DNA of 17,391 bases from assembly GCA_035690495.1 (NCBI GenBank), contig DASSKK010000093.1, forward strand, positions 1 to 17,391. The letters are read 5' to 3'. Below, piece after piece: positions 6,777 to 13,647 of this stretch; within the stretch, counting starts at the first letter, position 1, and each line of letters begins with the position of its first letter. Both the position numbers and the translations under genes were made by a program. The notes under the pieces were generated by a model. It was not told the DNA's origin, ran no database searches, and saw only the letters and a program-made list of their open reading frames with translations. The stretch is from DASSKK01 sp035690495 (GTDB lineage: Bacteria; Actinomycetota; Actinomycetes; Propionibacteriales; Nocardioidaceae).

Positions 6777-7180
6777 GCTACCTGCTCGGCACGCACGTGG
6801 TATCGGAGCTCCGCAAGCGCCGACCAGACCCGGGGGTACGTCGCTGGTTCGACGGTGTCGCGTCCGCTGACCTCTATCTCAGCGTGCTGGTCGTCGGCGA
6901 GCTGAGACAAGGAGTGGAGCGCCTACGTCGGCGTGACGCAACGGCAGCCGCCGCGATCGAGGACTGGCTGACCAGACTCGAGTCCGAGTATGGCGACCGG
7001 ATCGTGCCGGTCACCCTGCGGATAGCCGAGATGTGGGGTCGCCTCAACGCTCCGGACCCGCTTCCAGCGGTGGACTCACTGTTGGCGGCCACCGCCCTGG
7101 TGCATGGCTGGACGCTGGTCTCGCGCAACGAAGCGGATCTGGAGACGACCGGCGTACCGCTCCTGAACCCTTGGGGCTGA
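6773..7180 (+). CDS. VapC/FitB-like PIN-domain toxin with altered first active-site motif
   Basis: A 135-residue protein of the PIN ribonuclease family, toxin partner of the overlapping Phd-type antitoxin. PIN nucleases hold Mg2+ with three or four acidic residues. E43 (VGELRQG), D101 (PAVDSLLAATA) and the late SRNEADLE motif (117-124) are present. The first motif reads YLLGTHVVSEL where the family has LLDTNVVSEL: the first catalytic Asp is Gly6, and the following Asn is His8. By family knowledge this should greatly weaken or abolish cleavage. The rest of the protein is full length and undamaged. Translation probably starts at the GTG at 6773, which overlaps the antitoxin stop. It could be a recently inactivated toxin or one kept for DNA-binding co-repression. 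Confidence 0.85.
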   Translation: MSYLLGTHVVSELRKRRPDPGVRRWFDGVASADLYLSVLVVGELRQGVERLRRRDATAAAAIEDWLTRLESEYGDRIVPVTLRIAEMWGRLNAPDPLPAVDSLLAATALVHGWTLVSRNEADLETTGVPLLNPWG

Positions 7181-7478
7181 GCGCCGACCTTCGACAGCGC
7201 TGACGACTCAGGTACGCCGTCGGCAGCGGGTGAGTCGGCCTGCCTGACGGAAGTCTCAGCGACCAGTTCCGGCAGTGCAGATCCTGGTAACCCCAGATGT
7301 CGTCGCAGTCGTCCGGCGGCGCGGCGCGACGGCCGCCGATCAAGCGCGCGGGGAAGTCCGAAGGGTCTATCGGAAGGACTTCCTGGAGCTTGGCCGTGCT
7401 CCCATGAGGCGAGGACCAGCCAGCAGTTGAGCCTGGCCTGCGGGAGACATCGACCCCACGCTGATCCGGCGGCCCGCG
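7181..7478. other. Gap with a possible gene fragment
   Basis: No complete gene is supported. On the plus strand a short frame ending in a TGA near 7431 contains the codon-like stretch VYRKDFLELGRAPMRRGP and could be the 3' end of a lost gene, but I cannot assign it to a family. Nothing else stands out. Confidence 0.3.
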
Positions 7479-7871
7479 TCAGCCACCCGAGGGCCAGCCG
7501 CCGTACGGCACGGTGATGATCTCCAGGTTGTGTCCGTCCGGGTCGTCCCAGTAGAGCCCCCGCCCGCCGTCGTTGGTGTTCACCCGGCCCGGCTCGCGGT
7601 GGGAGGGGTCGGCCCAGAACGTCAAGCCGCGCTCGACGATCCGCGCGTGGATCTGGTCGAACTCCTCCTCACCGACGAGGAACGCGTAGTGCTCAGGACG
7701 CGGCTCGCCGTGGTCGTCGGCGTAGTCGAACGAGACATCGTTGGCGACCTGCACGACGACGAACGGCCCGTACGTCGTCGGCTGCTCGAGACCCAGGATG
7801 TCGACCAGGAACTGCGCCGAGGCGTGCTTGTCGCGCACCCGCACGATGGTGTGGTTCAGCGAGACGCTCAT
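7479..7871 (-). CDS. VOC-family (glyoxalase/dioxygenase-like) protein
   Basis: A 130-residue protein of the vicinal oxygen chelate superfamily, whose members bind a divalent metal and act on glyoxal adducts, catechols or antibiotics. The N-terminal strand LNHTIVRVRD carries H7, HYAFLV carries H61, and YWDDPDGHNLEIIT carries E117, giving a plausible metal triad. The order GLYWDDPDGHNLEI is the usual final strand of these proteins. Substrate cannot be inferred. The start at 7871 is strong: GGAGGA lies 6 bp upstream. The open frame continues upstream, but that part overlaps the divergent antitoxin remnant and is not family-like. It stands alone between two TA loci. Confidence 0.87.
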   Translation of the reverse strand: MSVSLNHTIVRVRDKHASAQFLVDILGLEQPTTYGPFVVVQVANDVSFDYADDHGEPRPEHYAFLVGEEEFDQIHARIVERGLTFWADPSHREPGRVNTNDGGRGLYWDDPDGHNLEIITVPYGGWPSGG

Positions 7872-7943
7872 GGTCTGTCCTCCTTCGACGTCCCTCAGAG
7901 GGCAGACTACGCCGGGCCATGAGTGGCGTAGGAGTATTGCTCC

Positions 7944-8249
7944 ATGGTCGTCATCGACGGTGTAGAAATGGTGGATGTGCGCGAGGCGGCTCGCCTCGTT
8001 GGCCGGATACCGGAGAGAGTGCGTCGATGGGTGTGGGCCAGCCGCATCACCGCCGCGAAGCACGGAACCAAGCTGATGCTTCCCACCGCCGAGGTTCTTG
8101 CCCAGGTGCACGGTGCCGCCGGGTCCGGACCGTCGTGAGCCTGCGGGAGTGGGCCGAGAGGGTACGACGTACCGACTCCGGCGGCGTGGGCGGCTCAGCC
8201 CGCGACCTGGTGCTGGATGACCGGGCTCGCCGCGACCGTAACGACGCCC
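7944..8249 (+). pseudogene. HTH antitoxin of a VapC-type pair, frameshifted
   Basis: Frame one (7944-8138) encodes 64 residues with a MerR/excisionase-like helix-turn-helix: VDVREAARLVGRIPERVRRW, then LMLPTAEVLAQV. It stops at a TGA at 8136-8138. The expected C-terminal half of such antitoxins continues in another frame from the overlapping GTG at 8135: SLREWAERVRRT ... SARDLVLDDRARRD. The whole antitoxin therefore appears split by a frameshift just before 8135. AGGAG at 7930-7934 precedes the ATG by 9 bp, so the first half may still be translated. An alternative is two separate small genes overlapping by GTGA, which I consider less likely because the second half alone has no DNA-binding part. 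Confidence 0.6.
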
Positions 8250-8531
8250 ATGCCGGTCGTTTACGCCAGCATCGTCGTCGATTGGGTGGCGGCGGGCAGT
8301 GATCGGCAAGGGCCGGCACGTCGCCTGCTCGATGATCTGGCGGCCGCCGGGTCCAGGGTCGTCGGCCCGCGGCTGCTCCGCGAGGAGGTCGCCAACGCGC
8401 TGCTGACAGGTCTACGACATGGGCTAGTCGCGCTCGCCGAACGCCTCGGCGAACAACTGGTCACCGCCGACGACGGGCCGCCGCGGCGAGTCGCCCTGCT
8501 CGGCTTCGTCGTCGGTGTTGACGGCGAGTGA
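8250..8531 (+). pseudogene. VapC-like PIN toxin remnant with internal deletion
   Basis: The frame begins at ATG 8250 with PVVYASIVVDWVAAG, where the family has VVDASVVVDW: the first catalytic Asp is Tyr. It follows the family through GPARRLLDDL, VVGPRLLREEVANALLTG and LRHG, then jumps directly to the C-terminal block VALAERLGEQLVTADD and ends after 93 residues. Typical members have about 130 residues. The missing part (about 40-45 codons) includes the segment with the third acidic residue. The deletion keeps the frame. The adjacent upstream antitoxin is also broken. It is read here as a dead toxin. It overlaps the second antitoxin frame, which runs on to 8302. Confidence 0.7.
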
Positions 8532-8553
8532 GTCGGTTCGCTCCACGGGAGGC

Positions 8554-9081
8554 TCATTCGATCAGTCCCGGCAGTGGCCGGACATCTCCGGTGCTCGTGT
8601 CCACCAGGCCTGCGTGCGTCAACCTGATCGTGAGCGGCAGGATGTCGAAACAGTGCCGCGCGACGACCGGCAGGTCGTCCAGGTGAAGTCGCGGCGCCAA
8701 GGTCAGATGCGGCAGCCAGGCACCGGCCAGGTAGCCGCGATGGATCCGAGCGTCCACCGCGGTGAGCACGCGCACGACTTCCTGCTGCGTCGCGATCAGC
8801 TCGGTGGAGGCCGAAGGCACCAGCCAGCAGCGGCTGCGCGGGAAGACGCCGAGCGCGTCGAACCGCATGGTGAAGGGCGCCATCGCCGGCACGTCGGCGA
8901 GCGTTGCGACGACCGCGTCCGCGTCGTCGGCCTGCAGCGAGGCGAGAGTCAGGTGCGGCACGTGCCGGCCATGGGTATGCGTCAGCAGCGTCGGCAGGCC
9001 GGCTTCCTCGAGCCGCCGCCACAGCCCGCGCAGTACGCGATCGCCTTCCGCATCGGGAAGCAGGCACACCGCCAGTGCCAA
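8554..9081 (-). CDS. 2H phosphoesterase (LigT / 2'-5' RNA ligase-like)
   Basis: A 175-residue protein with the two His-x-Thr motifs that define the 2H phosphoesterase superfamily: HLTL at residues 43-46 and HLTL at 125-128, each in a strand (HVPHLTLASL, WLPHLTLAPRL). These enzymes hydrolyse 2',3'-cyclic phosphates or related phosphodiesters of RNA and nucleotides; the substrate here is unknown. The start is a TTG at 9081, with an excellent GGAGGT (9093-9088) 6 bp upstream. The open frame upstream of the TTG overlaps the glycosyltransferase in another frame and is spurious. It lies about 100 bp downstream of the PilZ glycosyltransferase on the same strand and could share its transcript. Confidence 0.82.
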   Translation of the reverse strand: MALAVCLLPDAEGDRVLRGLWRRLEEAGLPTLLTHTHGRHVPHLTLASLQADDADAVVATLADVPAMAPFTMRFDALGVFPRSRCWLVPSASTELIATQQEVVRVLTAVDARIHRGYLAGAWLPHLTLAPRLHLDDLPVVARHCFDILPLTIRLTHAGLVDTSTGDVRPLPGLIE

Positions 9082-9181
9082 TGTGGGACCTCCGCTCGGG
9101 CGAGATGAAGGCGATCCCGTCCAGTGTGACCCGCGCACGCTGCAGCCTCCCGACGTGCCCTCCTCCGCCAGCCGCCTGAGC

Positions 9182-11161
9182 TCAGCGCACCGAGGCGTTC
9201 TGGATGGCCACCACGGGCACACCCGGACGCAGGCCGGGCACCGCGCCGTGGGGCGTGTGGAACAGCCACAGCGACAAGGCCCGCAGCGTCGTCCAGCAGT
9301 GCTCGGGAGCGCTGAGAGTGACCACGCGCGTGCCCATGGCGGGTGCCGGCGTCGCGAACATCGTGACCGGCTCGGTCCCGGGGAGCTGGAAGCTGACCTC
9401 GCCGAACACCACAGGCGCGTCGAGCCGCATCCGCACTGCGGCGCCGCTGACCGACAGGTCCAGCAGGTCGGCATCGATTCCGTCGACCTGGACCTGCATC
9501 CGGAGCGGGAAGCGGTGCGCGGCCCGGCGAGAGGTGGAGTACCGCTCGGAGCGGATCCGCAGCACCGCATGGGCCAGCACCGCGGTGGCGATGGCGACCC
9601 ACAACCCGGCCGAGACCGTCGAGGCGGAACTCGTGTGCCAGGGGACGAGCCCGAGGTAGCCGAGGACGGCGTACCCCACGACTCCCAGGCAGGCGACGAG
9701 CAGCAGCACCACCACACCGGGCGCGCGACCTCGACTGCGCAGGGCGTGCGCCCCCTTCGGAGTGACCGCGAACGAGAGTGTTCGCCGGGTGAGCAGCCAC
9801 CACAGGCAGGCCAGTCCGACCGGCACCCGCAGCACGCGGAGCGCGAACGCGGTCCGCCAGCGGATCTGGCGGCGCAGCAGCGCCTTGTAGCCGCACATCC
9901 GCACGGTGAACGCGGTCGCAAAGACTGCCATGAACTCGCCGGGTGGGGCGGTGGAGGTGGCCGCCCCCGTCAGCAGCAGGGCGACCGGAATGGCCAGGGT
10001 GAACACCGTGGCCAGTCCCTCCAGCCACCACAGCGTGCCGAGCACGTACTCGAGCTGGGTGCGCCAGCTCATCCACTGCTGCCGGCGCCACAGCTTCTCC
10101 GCCACGGCCACCTGCATCGCGCCGAGCCCCCAGCGGCGGCGCTGGACGAGATACTGCTCGGGCGTCGCCGGGGCCAGGCCGAGTGCGACGTTCTGGTGGT
10201 GGTACGCCGTGCGCCATCCGGCCCGCTGCAGCTTCAGTGTGGTGTGCATGTCCTCGGTGACGGTCTCGCTGGCCACCCCGCCCACCTCGCGCAGCGCTGC
10301 GACCCGCAGGACCGAGGTCGAGCCGCACCAGAACGTGCCCGCGCCGGCGTGCTGGCGGGCGGCCAGCTGCACGTTGAAGAACAGGCCCTGCTCCCCGGTG
10401 TAGCCGTCGTCGTCGAACGCGCCGGCGTTGAAGAACGTCTGCGGTGCCTGGACCAGCCCGATCCGGTCGTCGGCGAAGTAGCCGAGCGTCGAGGTCAGAA
10501 ACGCCGGCAGCGGTACGTGATCGCAGTCGAGTATCGCGACCAGGTCGATCGCGCCCCCGCCGGCGGCTTCCTCGCGAGCCATCACGTCGAGCGCGTGGTT
10601 GAGGTTGCCGGCCTTCGCGTGGTCGTGCTCGGGCCGGCGGACGTACCGCACGCCGAGCTCACGGCACATCTGTTCGAGCCAGGGCCGGTCCCCGTCGTCG
10701 AGCACCCAGGTCTCGTGCTCCGGCTGGAGCTCACGCGCCGCGACGATGGTCGGACCGACGATTTCGGCGGACTCGTTGAAGGTCGGGATCAGCACCGCTA
10801 GGCGCATTCCGCCGGGCGGCTCTGTGACCGGGGGAGGCGCCGGCACGTCGATGGTCCACCAGCTGGCCAGCTTTGTCACCGACCCGATCAGCGGGAGAGC
10901 CTCGAACCCGACCAGCAGCCAGGCGGCCGCGCGCCACGGTCCGCTCGGCGGCAGTGTGGCGAGCACCCGCCAGGTGAGGTAGCCCAGCAGGGCCAGCAGC
11001 GCGACCACCCCGCCCACCCGGGCATGGAGCCGAGCGCGTCGCGACTCGGTGATCGGTGCGGTCACGCCGTGCGCCCAGGCCGCGAGCCGCGGCGGCGTGG
11101 TCGTGGCCGCAGGCCGCCGCTCGAGAGTGCGGACGGGTGGGTCCGAAAGGAGGACGGTCAT
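9182..11161 (-). CDS. BcsA-like membrane glycosyltransferase with C-terminal PilZ domain
   Basis: A 659-residue family 2 glycosyltransferase that should polymerise a polysaccharide across the cytoplasmic membrane, as cellulose synthases do. Two N-terminal transmembrane segments (about 48-70 and 78-98) precede the catalytic domain with all processive GT2 motifs: DDG 155-157, DCD 212-214, TED 302-304 and QRRRW 340-344. Further transmembrane segments lie at about 375-400, 408-425, 445-460, 482-505 and 518-535. The C-terminus has a PilZ domain: R546-xxx-R550 (RAAHR) and D568-x-S-xx-G573 (DLSVSG). Polymer synthesis is therefore probably switched on by cyclic di-GMP. The sugar cannot be determined, and no cellulose accessory genes (bcsB, bcsZ) are in the window. 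ATG at 11161 has AAGGAA just upstream. The GT core plus PilZ assignment is strong. Confidence 0.9.
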   Translation of the reverse strand: MTVLLSDPPVRTLERRPAATTTPPRLAAWAHGVTAPITESRRARLHARVGGVVALLALLGYLTWRVLATLPPSGPWRAAAWLLVGFEALPLIGSVTKLASWWTIDVPAPPPVTEPPGGMRLAVLIPTFNESAEIVGPTIVAARELQPEHETWVLDDGDRPWLEQMCRELGVRYVRRPEHDHAKAGNLNHALDVMAREEAAGGGAIDLVAILDCDHVPLPAFLTSTLGYFADDRIGLVQAPQTFFNAGAFDDDGYTGEQGLFFNVQLAARQHAGAGTFWCGSTSVLRVAALREVGGVASETVTEDMHTTLKLQRAGWRTAYHHQNVALGLAPATPEQYLVQRRRWGLGAMQVAVAEKLWRRQQWMSWRTQLEYVLGTLWWLEGLATVFTLAIPVALLLTGAATSTAPPGEFMAVFATAFTVRMCGYKALLRRQIRWRTAFALRVLRVPVGLACLWWLLTRRTLSFAVTPKGAHALRSRGRAPGVVVLLLVACLGVVGYAVLGYLGLVPWHTSSASTVSAGLWVAIATAVLAHAVLRIRSERYSTSRRAAHRFPLRMQVQVDGIDADLLDLSVSGAAVRMRLDAPVVFGEVSFQLPGTEPVTMFATPAPAMGTRVVTLSAPEHCWTTLRALSLWLFHTPHGAVPGLRPGVPVVAIQNASVR

Positions 11162-11235
11162 CGGGTTCCTTTGGGCCGAAGGGTGTGGAAATTGTGGGGT
11201 CTGGGACTATCCCTCCCGGGCCTGTTTGTCCGGAT

Positions 11236-11274
11236 ATCGTCCGTTTAGTCGACCCAGCCGCCCGATCGGACGAT
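11236..11274. promoter_or_regulatory. Inverted repeat upstream of the glycosyltransferase gene
   Basis: ATCGTCCG (11236-11243) and CGGACGAT (11267-11274) are exact inverted repeats separated by 23 bp. They lie 75-113 bp upstream of the glycosyltransferase start and before the divergent remnant at 11321. A regulator site is possible; nothing identifies the regulator. Confidence 0.35.
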
Positions 11275-11320
11275 GACCGGTACGCCGTGACCGACGGCGC
11301 GAGTCATAGCCTTGGCCGCC

Positions 11321-11624
11321 ATGGCCAAGAAGCGAAAGGCGCGACGTACCGAAGCTCGACGCACGCACCTGCGCTCGATGCCGACGCTCCGTGACGAGGA
11401 GCCGCCGTCGGATGAGGCGATGGACCAGTCGCTGATGCAGGGCCTCGCGGTGCGCTGCCGACTCGGTCTCCCAGCGCGCCTACCTCTTCGTGCACGCGAT
11501 CGGGGCCGACCCGTCTGCGCAGTACTACGGCGTCGAGCTCGGCTCGCCGGACTACCTCACGTCCGGGCGCCGGGCGGACATCATCGAGCAGCGCGACCGC
11601 TGGCTGGAGTCTGCCGGGGCCTGA
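11321..11624 (+). pseudogene. Frameshifted hypothetical gene
   Basis: ATG 11321 opens MAKKRKARRTEARRTHL and continues through SMPTLRDEEPPSDEAMDQSL. This lysine/arginine-rich start followed by PTLRDEEPP resembles a conserved actinobacterial hypothetical family that I know only as uncharacterised. From about 11450 coding character moves to another frame: SVSQRAYLFVHAIGADPSAQ, YYGVELGSPDYLTSGR, ADIIEQRDRWLESAGA, ending at TGA 11622-11624. The original frame turns into an Arg/Pro-rich string typical of out-of-frame GC-rich DNA. I read this as one gene broken by a frameshift or small deletion between 11436 and 11470, or as the fused ends of two genes. Function unknown. Confidence 0.5.
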
Positions 11625-11739
11625 GGGAGTCGTTGCCGCCGTTGCCTTGCACCGCTCAACCTGTCGGTGCCCGGTGATTGCCTGACAGCATCGCAACAGG
11701 GTCGGGCGGGAGCAGATGATGTACGCTGTAGTAGAAACG

Positions 11740-11749
11740 ACGACGTCGT
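11740..11749. promoter_or_regulatory. Palindrome at the start of the BrnT-like gene
   Basis: ACGACGTCGT is a perfect 10-bp palindrome that reaches into the proposed GTG start at 11748. It could be the operator of the former TA operon, bound by the ribbon-helix-helix protein encoded at 13616. This is inferred from position only. Confidence 0.35.
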
Positions 11750-11928
11750 GTTGACCGTGTTGTGGACGGAGGGCCAATCCGAGCACATCGCGCAACGATC
11801 CCTTCGGTATCCAGATGGGGACGACCTCCAGGTCGCCTGGGTCGATGAAGCGGTCGCGGACGCCGGTGCCGTCGTACAGGATCCGGATCCCCGCTCGCAC
11901 ATCGGCGCGATTCGGATCGTGGGGTACT
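11748..11928 (+). pseudogene. BrnT-like gene, 5' fragment (cut by the IS)
   Basis: The first 60 codons read VLTVLWTEGQSEHIAQRSLR, YPDGDDLQVAWVDEAVADAG, AVVQDPDPRSHIGAIRIVGY, then enter the insertion sequence. Removing the IS and one copy of the 5-bp duplication joins TAC-T to CG-CCG and continues in frame with the 3' fragment at 13520, giving a 102-residue protein. Its pattern (RxIGYSxxxGxxxTVI, then AWKxxxxDxRxY) resembles small RelE/BrnT-type toxins, and the next gene encodes a ribbon-helix-helix protein, the usual antitoxin type for BrnT. The toxin assignment is tentative; the interruption is directly visible. GTG at 11748 is chosen by frame only; 11757 is an alternative. Confidence 0.75.
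11924..11928 (+). repeat. Target-site duplication, left copy
   Basis: GTACT directly precedes the left inverted repeat and matches GTACT at 13515-13519 after the right one. The identity extends to GGGTACTC if bases shared with the repeat ends are counted, so the exact length is 5 bp by the symmetric repeat ends, with some ambiguity. Confidence 0.8.
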
Positions 11929-11945
11929 CCTCGTGTTTCGCAGTT
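11929..11945 (+). repeat. IS left terminal inverted repeat
   Basis: CCTCGTGTTTCGCAGTT; matches the reverse complement of 13498-13514 at 16 of 17 positions (G versus C at position 7). Confidence 0.9.
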
Positions 11946-12068
11946 TTCGTCCGACCCTGGGGTCCACGGGCAGGGCGTGAGGTGACCACCGTCCCAGGAC
12001 GTGGCTGATGCGGGTGGCTTGCGGCGTGGCGCAGTGACTGGTGTTACGGAAGTGACAACAGTGGTTTC

Positions 12069-13499
12069 ATGTCTTCCCCCTCGCGCGGCTCCGCGTCTTC
12101 CCCGCCCGGCCCTGCTCCAGATCGCTCCTTGCCGACACGGAAGGGCGCCGGCGCGTGTCTTCCCCAGAAATCGGGCACGCCGGCGCCCCAGGGTTCGAGG
12201 GTAGCGGTCCCGGCCTCGCTGGTCGGGTTGCTGGAGGGCTTCCGGGGGTGTTTCACCGCGCCCACGTTCGCCACGTTCTGCGCGCTGGTCACCGGTCTGG
12301 TGGCGCAGACGGCCCGGTCCACGGTGTGCGGGATGTGGGTCGGGGCCAGGCTCTCGGCGGTGTGCTCGCATCATCGGGCGCACCGGTTCTTCTCCCACGC
12401 CCGCTGGTCGATCGACCAGGTCTCGGCGGTGCTGGCGCGGCTGGTGGTCTCGCTGCTCGTGCCGGCCGGGGAGCCGGTCCGGGTCGCGGTCGACGACACG
12501 CTGTTCCACCGGCGGGGACGCACGGTGCACGCCGCGTCCTGGTTCCACGACGGCTCCGCCGCCGGCGCCCGCAAGGTTGGCTACGGGAACAACTGGGTGA
12601 TCGCGGCGATCGTGGTCCGGCTGTCGATGCTGGACCGGCCGGTCGCGCTGCCGGTGGGATTCGCCCTGGTAGTCAAGGGAACCACCGACTCCCGGCTGGC
12701 GTTGGCCCGGGGCCTGATCGAGCAGATCGCCGACGCGGTGCCGGGACGACGCATCGACGTGGTCGCCGACTCCGCCTACGCCGGCAAGGCGCTGCGCGGG
12801 CTGCCGGCGTCGGTGACCTGGACCACCCGGCTGCGCTGCAACGCTGCCCTGTACAAGCTGGCGCCGCCACGGACCGGCAAACGGGGCCGGCCACGGCTGA
12901 AGGGCAAGAAGCTGCCGAAGCTGGCCGAGCTGGCCAACCAGGCGAAGTTCACCGAGGCCACCGTGCGCCGCTACGGCGCCGAGGCCACCGCGGCCGTCGC
13001 GGTGGCCCGGTGCCTGTGGTACGGCGTCTTCGGCCCCCAACAGGTCCAGGTCGTGCTCGTGCGCGACAAGGCCACCACCGGCTACGACATCGCGCTGGTC
13101 ACCACCGATCTGGACGCCACCCCCGCCCAGATCATCGAGAGGTACGCCTCGCGCTGGTCGATCGAGGTCGCGATCGAAGACGCCAAGCAGACCGTCGGTG
13201 TCGGCCAGGCCCGCAACCGGCTGCCCACCGCAGTCGAGCGCACCGTCCCGTTCGGGCTGGTCACCCAGACCCTCGCGATCTGCTGGTACGCCACCGAAGG
13301 CCACCAACCCGATGACGTCGCCGCCGTCCGCAGCCTCGCTCCCTGGTACCGGACCAAGACCCAGCCCTCGGTGCTGGACATGCTCGCCAAACTCCGCCGC
13401 GTCATCATCGCCGCGCAATTTCGGTCGGGACCGCCTCAGCAGGCCACCCTCGAAGAAATCAACATCCTCCGACTGGCCTGGGAAGACGCGGCCGCATAA
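12069..13499 (+). CDS. IS701-like DDE transposase
   Basis: A 476-residue transposase of the IS4 superfamily. The family core starts at about residue 47 (AVPASLVGLLEGFRGCFTAP). Catalytic acids are visible: D142/D143 in VAVDDTLFHRRG, D234 in VVADSAYAG and E366 in the YREK signature (Y359, R362, E366, K373 with the canonical 2-3-6 spacing). The C-terminal region (PPQQATLEEINILRLAWED) ends 15 bp before the end of the element. The frame is undamaged, so it is probably active. The ATG at 12069 adds about 45 Ser/Pro-rich residues not typical of the family; a TTG at 12129 is a possible later start. The segment between them carries an 11-bp stem-loop that could limit translation. Confidence 0.93.
   Translation: MSSPSRGSASSPPGPAPDRSLPTRKGAGACLPQKSGTPAPQGSRVAVPASLVGLLEGFRGCFTAPTFATFCALVTGLVAQTARSTVCGMWVGARLSAVCSHHRAHRFFSHARWSIDQVSAVLARLVVSLLVPAGEPVRVAVDDTLFHRRGRTVHAASWFHDGSAAGARKVGYGNNWVIAAIVVRLSMLDRPVALPVGFALVVKGTTDSRLALARGLIEQIADAVPGRRIDVVADSAYAGKALRGLPASVTWTTRLRCNAALYKLAPPRTGKRGRPRLKGKKLPKLAELANQAKFTEATVRRYGAEATAAVAVARCLWYGVFGPQQVQVVLVRDKATTGYDIALVTTDLDATPAQIIERYASRWSIEVAIEDAKQTVGVGQARNRLPTAVERTVPFGLVTQTLAICWYATEGHQPDDVAAVRSLAPWYRTKTQPSVLDMLAKLRRVIIAAQFRSGPPQQATLEEINILRLAWEDAAA
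12143..12188 (+). other. Stem-loop at the 5' end of the transposase gene
   Basis: GGGCGCCGGCG (12143-12153) pairs perfectly with CGCCGGCGCCC (12178-12188) across a 24-base loop. It sits just before the conserved transposase core. IS elements often use such structures to block translation from read-through transcripts; that role is inferred here. Confidence 0.6.
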
Positions 13500-13514
13500 C
13501 TGCGAAAGACGAGG
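13498..13514 (-). repeat. IS right terminal inverted repeat
   Basis: AACTGCGAAAGACGAGG on the plus strand; the transposase stop TAA (13497-13499) overlaps its first bases. GTACT at 13515-13519 follows as the second target-site copy. Confidence 0.9.
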
Positions 13515-13519
13515 GTACT

Positions 13520-13647
13520 CGCCGAGCGCGGGTTATCTGATCACGGTGATCGCGGTGCGAGTAGGAGGAACTCTGTGGGGCAGCACTGCGTGGAAGACGA
13601 CGGGAGGTGACCGACGTGCCTATCGCCGAGCCGCCTCAGGAAATTGA
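13520..13647 (+). pseudogene. BrnT-like gene, 3' fragment
   Basis: Continues the frame of 11748-11928 after the IS: SPSAGYLITVIAVRVGG, TLWGSTAWKTTGGDRRAYRR, then a stop at 13645-13647. Joined lengths (181 + 128 bp) give exactly 103 codons including the stop. The fragment overlaps the start of the next gene by 32 bp, which shows the two were translated as a coupled pair before the insertion. Confidence 0.75.

Larger units (their letters stand above)
11929..13514 (+). mobile_element. Complete insertion sequence, IS701-like, 1586 bp
   Basis: The element is bounded by 17-bp inverted repeats with one mismatch: CCTCGTGTTTCGCAGTT on the left (11929-11945) and AACTGCGAAAGACGAGG on the right (13498-13514). 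GTACT flanks both ends. It carries one transposase gene (12069-13499) whose stop codon overlaps the right repeat. It is inserted in a BrnT-like gene and its removal restores that frame exactly. Together with the near-identical repeats and intact transposase, this suggests a recent insertion. Family assignment rests on the transposase; the IS701 family usually makes 4-bp duplications, so the 5-bp call is a point to check. Confidence 0.9.

Noticed and set aside
8762..10801. Long plus-strand open frame (679 codons) opposite the glycosyltransferase
   Set aside because: Composition is a His/Arg/Gly-rich shadow; all GT2 and PilZ motifs are on the other strand.
11304..13418. Long minus-strand open frame (704 codons) through the IS
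   Set aside because: It crosses the IS boundary and is antisense to the transposase with its complete DDE/YREK motifs.
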